NCBI GenBank assembly: GCA_002347725.1
Contig: DDXA01000004.1
Span: 744,001 to 808,000, forward strand
Direction of reading: 5' to 3'
Length of the DNA: 64,000 nucleotides
DNA from: Actinobacteria bacterium UBA2272
Lineage (GTDB): Bacteria; Actinomycetota; Coriobacteriia; Anaerosomatales; Anaerosomataceae
Part shown: piece by piece, positions 26,176 to 34,195 of the stretch
Position numbering within the stretch: the first letter of the stretch is position 1
How the letters are laid out: every line of letters starts with the position of its first letter
The notes under the pieces: generated by a model
What the model saw: only the letters and a program-made list of their open reading frames with translations
Told to the model about the DNA's origin: nothing
The model's database searches: none
Program-made: the position numbers and the translations under genes

Positions 26176-27114
26176 ATGGGTGTGATCGTCGAAGTCACCG
26201 ATCTCGAGAAGCGGTTCGGCGACGTTGCCGCTGTGGCAGGGGTGTCGTTCGCGCTCGAGCAAGGCGAGATATTCGGCCTGCTCGGTCCCAATGGCGCGGG
26301 GAAGACCACGACCATCTCGATGATCTCCTGCCTGCTGGATCCGGACGCGGGGAGTATCGTCGTCGACGGTCACAGCGCCGGTACCGAAGCGCGCGCGGTC
26401 AAGGCCTCGCTCGGGGTCGTACCACAGGAGGTAGCGCTCTATCCCACGCTCACCGCCGCCGAGAACCTCGCCTTCTGGGGCAGGATGTACGGGCTCGGCG
26501 GGGCCGAGCTGAAACATGCGGTCGATGCGGCACTCGAACTCGCCGGCCTCGAGGATCGCGCGAAGCAGCGGATCGAGACGTACTCGGGCGGCATGAAACG
26601 GCGCATCAACATCGCGGCGGGCGTCTTACACACGCCGAAGGTTCTGCTGATGGACGAGCCGACCGTCGGCATCGATCCGCAGAGCAGGAACCACATCCTG
26701 GAGACGGTCAAGAAGCTCAACGCCTCGGGGATGACGGTGCTGTATACGAGTCACTACATGGAAGAGGTCGAGTACCTCTGCGACCGCATCGCCATCATGG
26801 ACCACGGCAAGATCATCGCTATGGGGACGCTCAACGAGCTGCGTGACGTCGTGGGCGGCATGGATGTCGTGAGCGTCGCCGTCACCGATGTCAGTGAGTC
26901 CGTGCTCGAGCAGGTGCGTGCTATCCCCGGCGTGCGACAGGCGGACCAGACCGAGGAGGCACTGGCGGTACTCACGCCGAGTTCCGGCTCCATCCTCGGG
27001 AAGCTTGTCGCGACACTCGAGTCCGAGGGTGCGCACGTCACCTCGGTCTCGGTGACCGAGCCGAACCTTGAGAGCGTCTTTCTGCACCTCACCGGCAAGA
27101 GTCTGCGAGACTGA
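26176..27114 (+). CDS. ABC-2 type exporter ATP-binding protein
   Basis: ATPase subunit of 312 residues of the CcmA/NatA/DrrA group. Walker A is GPNGAGKTTT, the signature is YSGGMKRRINIAAG, Walker B is VLLMDEPTVGID and the H-loop is YTSHYMEEVEYLCD. A C-terminal extension of about 85 residues (after TLNELRDVV) ending in PNLESVFLHLTGKSLRD is typical of exporters paired with ABC-2 permeases. ATG 26176 follows GGAGGGG. It is directly followed by two permease genes in one operon. Drugs, ions or lipids are possible substrates; none can be picked from sequence. Confidence 0.93.
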   Translation: MGVIVEVTDLEKRFGDVAAVAGVSFALEQGEIFGLLGPNGAGKTTTISMISCLLDPDAGSIVVDGHSAGTEARAVKASLGVVPQEVALYPTLTAAENLAFWGRMYGLGGAELKHAVDAALELAGLEDRAKQRIETYSGGMKRRINIAAGVLHTPKVLLMDEPTVGIDPQSRNHILETVKKLNASGMTVLYTSHYMEEVEYLCDRIAIMDHGKIIAMGTLNELRDVVGGMDVVSVAVTDVSESVLEQVRAIPGVRQADQTEEALAVLTPSSGSILGKLVATLESEGAHVTSVSVTEPNLESVFLHLTGKSLRD

Positions 27115-27115
27115 C

Positions 27116-28312
27116 GTGCGCACGCTGCTCACCATCGCCCGCAAGGACGCCACGATCATCGCGCGTGACCGCGCGGCGCTGCTCGTCATGCTCGCGATGC
27201 CGCTCGCGCTGATCTTCATCCTCGGCTCGGCGCTCGGTAGCATCGGCGAGGGCGACTCGCTCGACGTCGACGTTGCGATCGTCAACGAGGACGCCGGTGA
27301 GACCGGAGGTCACTTCGTCGAAGGTCTCACATCCTCGACGGAGATCGACGAGCTGTTCAACATCGACGTCCGGGACGATGCCGAGACCGTCCGCACCGAT
27401 GTCGAGCGCGGTGACCTCACGGCCGCATTGATCATCCCGCGCGACCTCAGCGAGAAGATCGCAGCCGGCACGCCGGTCGGACTCGAGGTACTGCAGGATC
27501 CGGGCTCCAAGATCGCTGCAGGCATCTGGGCGGGTGTCGTTCGCGCAGGTGTCTCGAACGCGTCGGCGCAGATCATCGCGGGCGAGACGCTCGGTGAGTA
27601 CTTCGCTCTGGCGGGCGGGGCACCGCCCGCAGCGACGCCTGGTGAGGCGCAACCATCAGCGCCCGAGATCGTGTTCGATGCGGTCACCGTTCGCGAGGTC
27701 GAGGCGGATGTCGAGAAGCGTATCTCGATGATCTCGTACTACGCCGCCGGGATGACGGCGATGTTCCTCTTGTTCGGCAGCATGTTCGGCGCATTCTCGT
27801 TCGTGAAGGAACGTCGTGAGCAGACGTTCGCGCGTATGATGTCGACTCCCGCCACGACGATCGCCATCGTCGGGGGTAAAGCAGTTGCGGTACTCATGAT
27901 CGGTGTCGGGCAGTTCCTGGTGCTGCTCGTGGGCACGCGGATGCTCTTTGGCGTCGACTGGGGTGCGGACCTTGTGGGTGTCCTGTCGCTCGGCCTTGCC
28001 GAAGCCCTCGCGGGAGCAGGGCTCGCGATGACGCTGGCGGCGCTCGGGAAGACCGAGCGTACGATCGGCGGCATCGCCCCGGCTGCGATCATGCTGTTCG
28101 CAGCCACCGGTGGGTCGATGATCCCCACCGAGCAACTGCCGAAGTTCCTGCTTCCCGTTCAGGTGATCTCGCCGGTCTACTGGGCTGTCGGCGGATTCCT
28201 CGACCTGATGCGCGGCGGGACCGCGGGAGACGTACTGATGAACGTTGCCTGGCTTCTCGTGATCGCCGCGACGCTCTTTGCGTTCGGCGTGTGGCGGATG
28301 AGGCACGAATGA
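27116..28312 (+). CDS. ABC-2 type permease, first subunit
   Basis: Membrane protein of 398 residues with the YhgE/ABC-2 layout. One N-terminal TM lies near 22-42 (MLAMPLALIFILGSALGS). A large extracytoplasmic loop follows (about 45-220). Five TM helices in the C-terminal half include SFVKERREQTFARMMSTPAT, the loop that contacts the ATPase. GTG 27116 lies one base after the ATPase stop, and the next permease overlaps by ATGA at 28309. It probably forms a heterodimer with the second permease. Confidence 0.88.
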   Translation: MRTLLTIARKDATIIARDRAALLVMLAMPLALIFILGSALGSIGEGDSLDVDVAIVNEDAGETGGHFVEGLTSSTEIDELFNIDVRDDAETVRTDVERGDLTAALIIPRDLSEKIAAGTPVGLEVLQDPGSKIAAGIWAGVVRAGVSNASAQIIAGETLGEYFALAGGAPPAATPGEAQPSAPEIVFDAVTVREVEADVEKRISMISYYAAGMTAMFLLFGSMFGAFSFVKERREQTFARMMSTPATTIAIVGGKAVAVLMIGVGQFLVLLVGTRMLFGVDWGADLVGVLSLGLAEALAGAGLAMTLAALGKTERTIGGIAPAAIMLFAATGGSMIPTEQLPKFLLPVQVISPVYWAVGGFLDLMRGGTAGDVLMNVAWLLVIAATLFAFGVWRMRHE

Positions 28313-29490
28313 TGCGCAAGATGCTTGCTCTCGCGTGGCTGAACGGGTTGCAGCTCCTGCGCAACCCGGGTGAACTCGTTGGTGTCATCATCCTGCCGCT
28401 CGCGCTCACGATGCTCTTCGGCTCTGCCTTCTCCGGTGGCGAGGGCGATGCGATGCGGGTGCTCTTCGTCGACGATGACGACTCCGTCTACTCTGCGCAG
28501 GTCGGTACGCTGCTCGACGCGGAGGAGTCGTTCGAGACGAGCGCGGTGTCCCGCTCGCAGGCCGAGGAACTGATAGCCTCCGGCAGCGACGGAGTCGCGG
28601 TGCTCGTGCCGGATGGATTCGAAGCCGGGCTGAAGGGCGAGGGTGCCGTCATCCAGGTACTGCGCGATCCCACATCGGAGAGCGCGTTTGCCGTCATCTC
28701 GGTCGTTCAGGGAATCGCGATGCGGATGTCGGGAAACGCGCAGACTGCCGAGGTGGTCGTGCGCATGGCGCCGCCGGGTTCGGCGGACTTCGACGAGGTC
28801 TACGAGGCCGCGAACGCGAAGTGGGACCCGAGGCCGCCGGTCTATGCCGAAGGCCAGACGGTCGTGGCCTCCGATGTCCGTGGAGACACGGTCATGGCCG
28901 AGGGCGCTACGCTCAGCTCGATCGGGTTCACGGTCTGGTTCATCCTGTTCATGACCTTCGGCAGCGCGGGCGGCATTCTCGAGGAGCGCGAGCAGGGCAC
29001 CCTTCGTAGACTGCTCGTCGCGCCGCTTGCGAGGGGCACGCTGCTGGGCGGCAAGGTGCTCGGCATCGTCATGGCGGCATCCGTGCAGGCACTCATACTC
29101 GTCGCCGTCGGGGCGCTCGTCTTCGGCGTTCCGTGGGGCCGCGATCCGGTCGCCACTGGACTCGTCCTCGGCGCGTACATTCTTGCGGGGACCGGACTTG
29201 CGGTGCTCGTCACCGCACTCGTGCGCACACGCGACCAGTTGAGCGGCTTGAGCCCGCTCATCTCGACCGGTCTCGCGATGCTCGGTGGTTGTCTCTGGCC
29301 GATCGAGGTCGTCCCGCCCTTCATGCAGGCGATCGCGAGACTCACGCCGACCGGTTGGGCGGTAGTGGGCCTTACCGACGTCGTCGCGCGCAACCAGGGC
29401 CTCGATGCGGCGCTTCTGCCGGCGGCAGTCCTCCTCGGCTTCGCAGCCGTGTCTCTCGGCGTGGGCATCACGCTGTTGAAGTTCGAGTGA
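28309..29490 (+). CDS. ABC-2 type permease, second subunit
   Basis: Membrane protein of 393 residues, homologous in layout to the preceding permease. It has an N-terminal TM (GELVGVIILPLALTMLFGS), a long outer loop, and five C-terminal TM helices with GILEEREQGTLRRLLVAPLA as the coupling segment and SGLSPLISTGLAMLGGCLWP before the last helices. ATG 28309 overlaps the upstream stop (ATGA); ATG 28312 is equally possible. The three genes make one exporter with asymmetric permeases. Confidence 0.88.
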   Translation: MMRKMLALAWLNGLQLLRNPGELVGVIILPLALTMLFGSAFSGGEGDAMRVLFVDDDDSVYSAQVGTLLDAEESFETSAVSRSQAEELIASGSDGVAVLVPDGFEAGLKGEGAVIQVLRDPTSESAFAVISVVQGIAMRMSGNAQTAEVVVRMAPPGSADFDEVYEAANAKWDPRPPVYAEGQTVVASDVRGDTVMAEGATLSSIGFTVWFILFMTFGSAGGILEEREQGTLRRLLVAPLARGTLLGGKVLGIVMAASVQALILVAVGALVFGVPWGRDPVATGLVLGAYILAGTGLAVLVTALVRTRDQLSGLSPLISTGLAMLGGCLWPIEVVPPFMQAIARLTPTGWAVVGLTDVVARNQGLDAALLPAAVLLGFAAVSLGVGITLLKFE

Positions 29491-29500
29491 GCGCGCCGGC

Positions 29501-30391
29501 GTGAGGCGCACCCTCGACCTCAAGACCGCGCTCGCCATCGCCGTCACGCTCGTCTTGTGGGCCTCCGCGTTCGCGGGCATCAAGGCCGGGCTCCGTGGCT
29601 ACGGTCCCGGTGAGCTCGCTCTTCTGCGGTTCGGCGTCGCCTCCATCGTCTTGGGCGGCTACGCGGCCCTGACGAGGATGAGGCTGCCCGATGCCCGGGA
29701 TCTGCCCCGCATAGCGCTCGCGGGTGCGTTCGGCATCACTATCTATCACGTGGCGCTCAACTACGGCGAACTCACGGTGAGTGCGGGTGCAGCGAGCCTG
29801 ATCATCGCGTCGGGGCCGGTGTTCACGGCGCTGATGGCCGTAGTGTTCCTCGGCGAACGCCTGACGCTTCGAGGATGGACCGGCATCGCCGTATCGTTCG
29901 CGGGCGTGGCGCTGATCACGCTCGGCGAAGGGACTGGCGGCCTGCACTTCGAGCCCGGGGCGCTGCTCATTCTCCTGTCGGCTGTGGTCACGGCGGCGTA
30001 CTTCGTCGTGTCCAAGCCGCTGCTCACCCGGTATCGGCCGCTCGAGTTCACCACATACGTCATTTGGTCGGGGACCGTCCCGATGCTTGTGTGGGCACCG
30101 TCCCTGCTCCGGCAGATCCCCGCCGCCAGCTGGAGTGAAACGGCGGCCGTCGTGTATCTGGGCGTCTTCCCGGCCGCGCTTGCGTACCTTGCGTGGTCGT
30201 ACGCGTTGGCGCGCATGCCGGCATCACTCCTGTCGTCGTTCCTCTACCTTTCTCCGGTCCTTGCCATCGGGATAGCGTGGGTGTGGATCCGGGAAACGCC
30301 ATCCGCAGTCTCGCTTGTCGGAGGTGCGGTGGCGATCGTCGGCGTCACACTCGTCAACGCGCGAGGCGCGCGAGGCCCGGCACGTCGATAG
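29501..30391 (+). CDS. DMT superfamily transporter (EamA domains)
   Basis: Polytopic protein of 296 residues with about ten TM helices arranged as two EamA repeats. The first begins LAIAVTLVLWASAFAGIKAGL and contains EALALLRF-like GELALLRFGVAS and PVFTALMAVVFLGERLT. The second contains PLEFTTYVIWSGTVPML and ends SLVGGAVAIVGVTLVNARG. Family members export amino acids or metabolites. GTG 29501 lies ten bases after the permease stop, so it may be the fourth gene of the exporter operon, although no clear ribosome-binding site precedes it. Confidence 0.88.
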   Translation: MRRTLDLKTALAIAVTLVLWASAFAGIKAGLRGYGPGELALLRFGVASIVLGGYAALTRMRLPDARDLPRIALAGAFGITIYHVALNYGELTVSAGAASLIIASGPVFTALMAVVFLGERLTLRGWTGIAVSFAGVALITLGEGTGGLHFEPGALLILLSAVVTAAYFVVSKPLLTRYRPLEFTTYVIWSGTVPMLVWAPSLLRQIPAASWSETAAVVYLGVFPAALAYLAWSYALARMPASLLSSFLYLSPVLAIGIAWVWIRETPSAVSLVGGAVAIVGVTLVNARGARGPARR

Positions 30392-30437
30392 CCTCCCGGG
30401 TCAGCCGTGCTATCGTCTTACTGTTGAGGAGCCACGT

Positions 30438-32516
30438 GTGAGGAGGGTCGTGGAAGCCGAGGGCCGTCATTCGCAGGAGCGGCGGGGGCAGTCCGAGCCG
30501 CTCATGCTCACGGGGGCCAGGCCGCTGGTGGTCGCGATCGCCGACGCGCAGCCGCTCCCCACGTTCATCTTCGGTCCCGACGGAGAGCTGCTCGCATGCA
30601 GTCGCTCGGCAGGCTGGCTCTGCGCGTCGGGCGAAGGCGAGACCCCTCGCGTTCTGGCTCACGATGGCACGGACCTTTGGACCATCGTGGCGGCGCGCAG
30701 CGAAGAAGCCGACCCGACGTTCGACATCCGCGTTCGGCTCCGCACGCCCGACGGTCAGGCCGCAGACACCACGCTCACCGTCATACCGTTCAGGGGGCCG
30801 GGAGGCTCACTCGGCGGCGCCATCGTCTTCGTCACGGTCACGCCGGGCGATCGCAGGGCGGCGGCCTACGAGGGGCTTCGCACGATGTCCGACGAGGAGT
30901 CGTACCAGGCACTCGATGAGATCGTCTCGAGACTCGGTACGCTGGTGGGTGCGGACTACATGTGTCTGGCCGAGACGGACCCGGACGACCCCGAGGAAGC
31001 GTCGCTCCTGGCGGCCTGGGAGCCACACGGCAACGCCCAGCCATCACCTGAGTCCGCGGCGACACTCGCGGGCACGCTTGCCAGGCCACTCAAGGGAAGA
31101 CGGTTCGTCTGCGTGGCGGAAGGCGCGGCGGAGAGCCTCACGGGCAACTCATGGCTGGCCGACAAGGGTTTCGGAGTCTACATCGGCGTTGCGTTACCCG
31201 GCAGTGACGGTCGCCGCCTGGGCATGCTCGTCGGACTCTGGCGCGAGCCGCCATCAGACATCGCCGGCGCCTGCGCCACGCTGAGCATCATGAGTACGCG
31301 CGCCGCCGAGATCCTGGCGCGCCTTGTTGCCGAACGGGAGCTCAAGGAGAGCGAACAGCGATACGGGGCCGTCTTCCAGGGCTCTTCAGTGCCGATCCTA
31401 CTCATCGAGCCGGTCACGACCCAGATCGTCGACGCCAATCCTGCGGCATGCGTATTCTACGGGTACAACCGCGAGGATCTCGTGACCATGAGCGTGCTGC
31501 AGGTCGACGCCCTGCCGGCCGATACGGTCCAGGCCGAGCTGGAGCGTGCCGTTGACGGGACGCGTGTACGCTTCGCCGGAAAGCACAGGACTGCCGACGG
31601 CTCGGCACGCGACGTCGAGGTGAGCACGGGTTCGATCATGGTCGGGGGCAGGCGACTGCTGTATTCGATGCTCACCGATGTCACGGAGCGTCTCCGTATG
31701 GAGGCCCAGATCGAACGGCACCAGCGGAGCCTGGAGCAGATCGTGAGTCAGCGCACGCAGGACCTCCTGCGCGCCAATGCCGAGCTCCAGCATGCGTCGG
31801 TCGCGCGGGACATGATCTTCGCGAACCTGACCCAGGAGGTCCGCACCTCCTTGCAGACAATCACCGGATTCTCGGAACTGATGCTTGGTGGCATGGCCGG
31901 TGAACTCACCGACGAGCAGCGACGGCAGACCGCGATGGTGCTCGAGGCGGGCAGGCGGTTGTCGGCGTTCGTGAACAGTCTGATCGAGAGTCAGCGTGAC
32001 GATGACGGTGATCTCAGGTGCGAACCGGAGGCGTTCGACCTCGTGGAGTTGGTCGAATCGGTCGTGTTCGGTCTCAGCTCGTTTGCTGCGGACAAAGGTC
32101 TTCGGATCGCGATGGCCGCGGACGTCCGCCCGATCGACGTGGAGACGGATCGCTACAAGGTGCAGAAGGTCCTGCTCAACTTGCTCTCGAACGCGATCAA
32201 GTACACCGAGCGCGGCGAGGTCGGCGTCACGGTAGGTCACTCCGAAGAGGGGCAGAGCACGATCACGGTGTCGGACACCGGCCGGGGCATCGATCCTGAG
32301 CGGCTCGAGTCGCTGTTCGAAGGTCCCGAGATGCACGAACCCGCAGCGGGCATCGGTCTGCCGGCGAGCCGTCGTATCGCCGACGCGCTTGGAGCGACGA
32401 TCGAGGTCGAGAGCATACCCGGACACGGGTCGGTATTCACACTTCGGCTCCCGGACCGGTGCATCGTCGAGTCTGCGGATACGCCGGGACGGGCCACCAC
32501 AGATGACGCCGGGTAG
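30438..32516 (+). CDS. PAS/GAF histidine-kinase-like protein lacking the acceptor histidine
   Basis: Cytoplasmic sensor-like protein of 692 residues without TM helices. It has an N-terminal PAS-like region (about 30-130), a GAF-like region (about 150-290), then a PAS domain from ESEQRYGAVFQGSS. A coiled coil leads to a HisKA-like segment. There the usual SHELRTPL is TQEVRTSL, so Gln466 (CAG, 31833-31835) replaces the phospho-acceptor His and Ser replaces Pro. The ATPase domain keeps the N box (LLNLLSNAIKYTE), G1 (VSDTGRGID), a modified G2 (GIGLPASRRIA) and GHGSVFTLRLP. GTG 30438 follows GAGGAG. No response regulator is adjacent. It is likely a sensory pseudokinase or scaffold. Confidence 0.85.
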   Translation: MRRVVEAEGRHSQERRGQSEPLMLTGARPLVVAIADAQPLPTFIFGPDGELLACSRSAGWLCASGEGETPRVLAHDGTDLWTIVAARSEEADPTFDIRVRLRTPDGQAADTTLTVIPFRGPGGSLGGAIVFVTVTPGDRRAAAYEGLRTMSDEESYQALDEIVSRLGTLVGADYMCLAETDPDDPEEASLLAAWEPHGNAQPSPESAATLAGTLARPLKGRRFVCVAEGAAESLTGNSWLADKGFGVYIGVALPGSDGRRLGMLVGLWREPPSDIAGACATLSIMSTRAAEILARLVAERELKESEQRYGAVFQGSSVPILLIEPVTTQIVDANPAACVFYGYNREDLVTMSVLQVDALPADTVQAELERAVDGTRVRFAGKHRTADGSARDVEVSTGSIMVGGRRLLYSMLTDVTERLRMEAQIERHQRSLEQIVSQRTQDLLRANAELQHASVARDMIFANLTQEVRTSLQTITGFSELMLGGMAGELTDEQRRQTAMVLEAGRRLSAFVNSLIESQRDDDGDLRCEPEAFDLVELVESVVFGLSSFAADKGLRIAMAADVRPIDVETDRYKVQKVLLNLLSNAIKYTERGEVGVTVGHSEEGQSTITVSDTGRGIDPERLESLFEGPEMHEPAAGIGLPASRRIADALGATIEVESIPGHGSVFTLRLPDRCIVESADTPGRATTDDAG

Positions 32517-33306
32517 TGGCCTGACCCTCGCGCAGGCCGTACGCTGGCACGCGGCTATCGATCGACGTCGATCCCGCCGCAGCTACGATGAGGCGCGACC
32601 GGACTCCGCCGATCTCGATGCGCTCGGGGCTCTCGCCGAGCGCTTCCGTCCGTTTGCCGGGGCCCGCGTGGGGCTGGCCAGAGAAGCATCGTCCGACATG
32701 TTCGTCGGCATCGTCGGTGCGTACGGTGGGATCTCCGGCGCTCCGTCGGCCTTCGTATTCCTTGGACGTGCGGACACGCCTCCCCAGACCGTTGGTTACA
32801 CCGGCGAGGCCCTCATGCTCGAGGCCACGGCGCGCGGCCTGGACACGTGTTGGGTCGGGGGGATGTTCAGCTCGGTGCACGCGGCACGGGCGGCGGGGGC
32901 GTCGCCTGGCGAGCGCGTCTTCGGCGTCTCGCCTGTCGGGCACGCACATGAGGCCGTCACGCTCAAGGAGCGGGTGCTGTTCAAGGGCGGGCGACCGCAG
33001 ACACGGATGAGCGTGGAGGAGATCGCCCCGGGAAGCCGATCGTGGCCGGAGTGGGCGCGTGCCGCCGCCGAGGCCGTCGTTCCGGCACCCTCGGCGATGA
33101 ACCGGCAGCCATGGCGGCTTCGGTTCGAGGACGCCGCGCTCGTCATCTCCTTCGATGGCGCGGACACGCCGCGCATCTCGAAGCGTCTCGACTGCGGGAT
33201 AGCGATGTTGCACGCGGAGCTGGCTGCCGCGGTGCGCGGGGTCACCGGCGACTGGGAGTTGCTCGGCCCACCGGATGTCGCGCGATTCACTCCCCGGCTG
33301 CGGTAA
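32503..33306 (+). CDS. Nitroreductase-like protein (TM1586 type)
   Basis: Soluble FMN-type oxidoreductase of 267 residues in the putative TM-nitroreductase group, in which two nitroreductase-like halves are fused in one chain. The first half has AIDRRRSRRSYDE and LMLEATARGLDTCWVGGMF; the second has PSAMNRQPWRLRFED and LDCGIAMLHAELA. ATG 32503 overlaps the kinase-like gene by 14 bases, suggesting co-expression. Its 3' end overlaps by 20 bases the 3' end of a convergent 4Fe-4S protein gene. The electron partner and substrate are unknown. Confidence 0.8.
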   Translation: MTPGSGLTLAQAVRWHAAIDRRRSRRSYDEARPDSADLDALGALAERFRPFAGARVGLAREASSDMFVGIVGAYGGISGAPSAFVFLGRADTPPQTVGYTGEALMLEATARGLDTCWVGGMFSSVHAARAAGASPGERVFGVSPVGHAHEAVTLKERVLFKGGRPQTRMSVEEIAPGSRSWPEWARAAAEAVVPAPSAMNRQPWRLRFEDAALVISFDGADTPRISKRLDCGIAMLHAELAAAVRGVTGDWELLGPPDVARFTPRLR

Positions 33307-34129
33307 CGGGGACGGCCGCGTCGGGCCGGTCGACGAGCGCAAGCGCCTCCATGCCACAGGCCGAGCGGCAGATCCCGCATCCGAAGCACGCCAGCGGATC
33401 GACCACGGCCACCTCGCGGGCGTCGAGCACCACTGCCGAGAACGGACACCGCTCGACGCATGCGCCGCAACCGCTGCAGGCCGTCTCATCGACGGCAGCG
33501 ACGTACTCTCCGTGCCACATCGTTCTGTGGCCCCATTCGAGGGTCGTCTTCATGGCCATGCAGCCGCTCGCGAGATCGCAGTTGCAGATCGCCGCGATGA
33601 ACGGGGTCTTGAACGTCCACACCGAGTGCATCAGCCCTTCGCGCTCTGCACGTTCGAGCACGCCGAGCGCCTCGGTGCGGCTGAGCTTCTGCAGGGTGGA
33701 CACGTCGGGGCCCTGCAGGTAGTCCGCGAACGCCTCGGACAGCACGTCGTCGATCGGCGTCACGGTGACCGCGAGACAGTAGCCTTGCTCGGGCATCCCG
33801 GCAAAATGCCGGCACACGCAGGGGAGCTGGACGATGGAGGTGGCGAAGTCGAATATGCGCGCACACTCTTCAAGGGGAACCGGCTGCCCGAAATGGTCCA
33901 GCATCTGCCGTTTGCCCGCGATCGAGTGGAACGCCGCACGCACAGGTCTCGGCGCAACGGCCAGTGCGTCGAGGAGTTTGACGTTACGGCGCATGCGGGT
34001 GTCGAAGCCGCGCACGAAGTCGATCATGTACTCTCGTCGTTCGAGGTCGCGCGAGAGGTCCGCAGCGTAGTTCGCGGCTTCCAGATACCACGTTCGACCG
34101 TCACCATGCTGGACGCAGAACTCGCACAT
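33287..34129 (-). CDS. 4Fe-4S ferredoxin-domain protein
   Basis: Soluble protein of 280 residues. It begins MCEFCVQHGDGRTWYLEAANYA, a Cys-containing start seen in uncharacterised anaerobe proteins. The central region has VCRHFAGMPEQGYC and further paired cysteines (ICNCDLASGC) that could ligate another centre. The C-terminus carries two ferredoxin motifs, CSGCGACVERCP and CFGCGICRSACG. The second lacks the usual Cys-Pro, having CG. It probably shuttles electrons. It lies 66 bases downstream of the antiporter operon on the same strand, so it may be its last gene; that link is inference. ATG 34129 has a G-rich site upstream. Confidence 0.82.
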   Translation of the reverse strand: MCEFCVQHGDGRTWYLEAANYAADLSRDLERREYMIDFVRGFDTRMRRNVKLLDALAVAPRPVRAAFHSIAGKRQMLDHFGQPVPLEECARIFDFATSIVQLPCVCRHFAGMPEQGYCLAVTVTPIDDVLSEAFADYLQGPDVSTLQKLSRTEALGVLERAEREGLMHSVWTFKTPFIAAICNCDLASGCMAMKTTLEWGHRTMWHGEYVAAVDETACSGCGACVERCPFSAVVLDAREVAVVDPLACFGCGICRSACGMEALALVDRPDAAVPVTAAGE

Positions 34130-34195
34130 GACCCCGCCTTCCGACGCGCGTGTGTGCAGCGTAGCATGGCGTCGTCGGGAGTGGTCGCAGGCGCT

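Noticed and set aside
25684..26517. 277-residue open frame on the minus strand
   Set aside because: It runs across the tRNA-Ala gene and the start of the ABC ATPase gene, with no domain.
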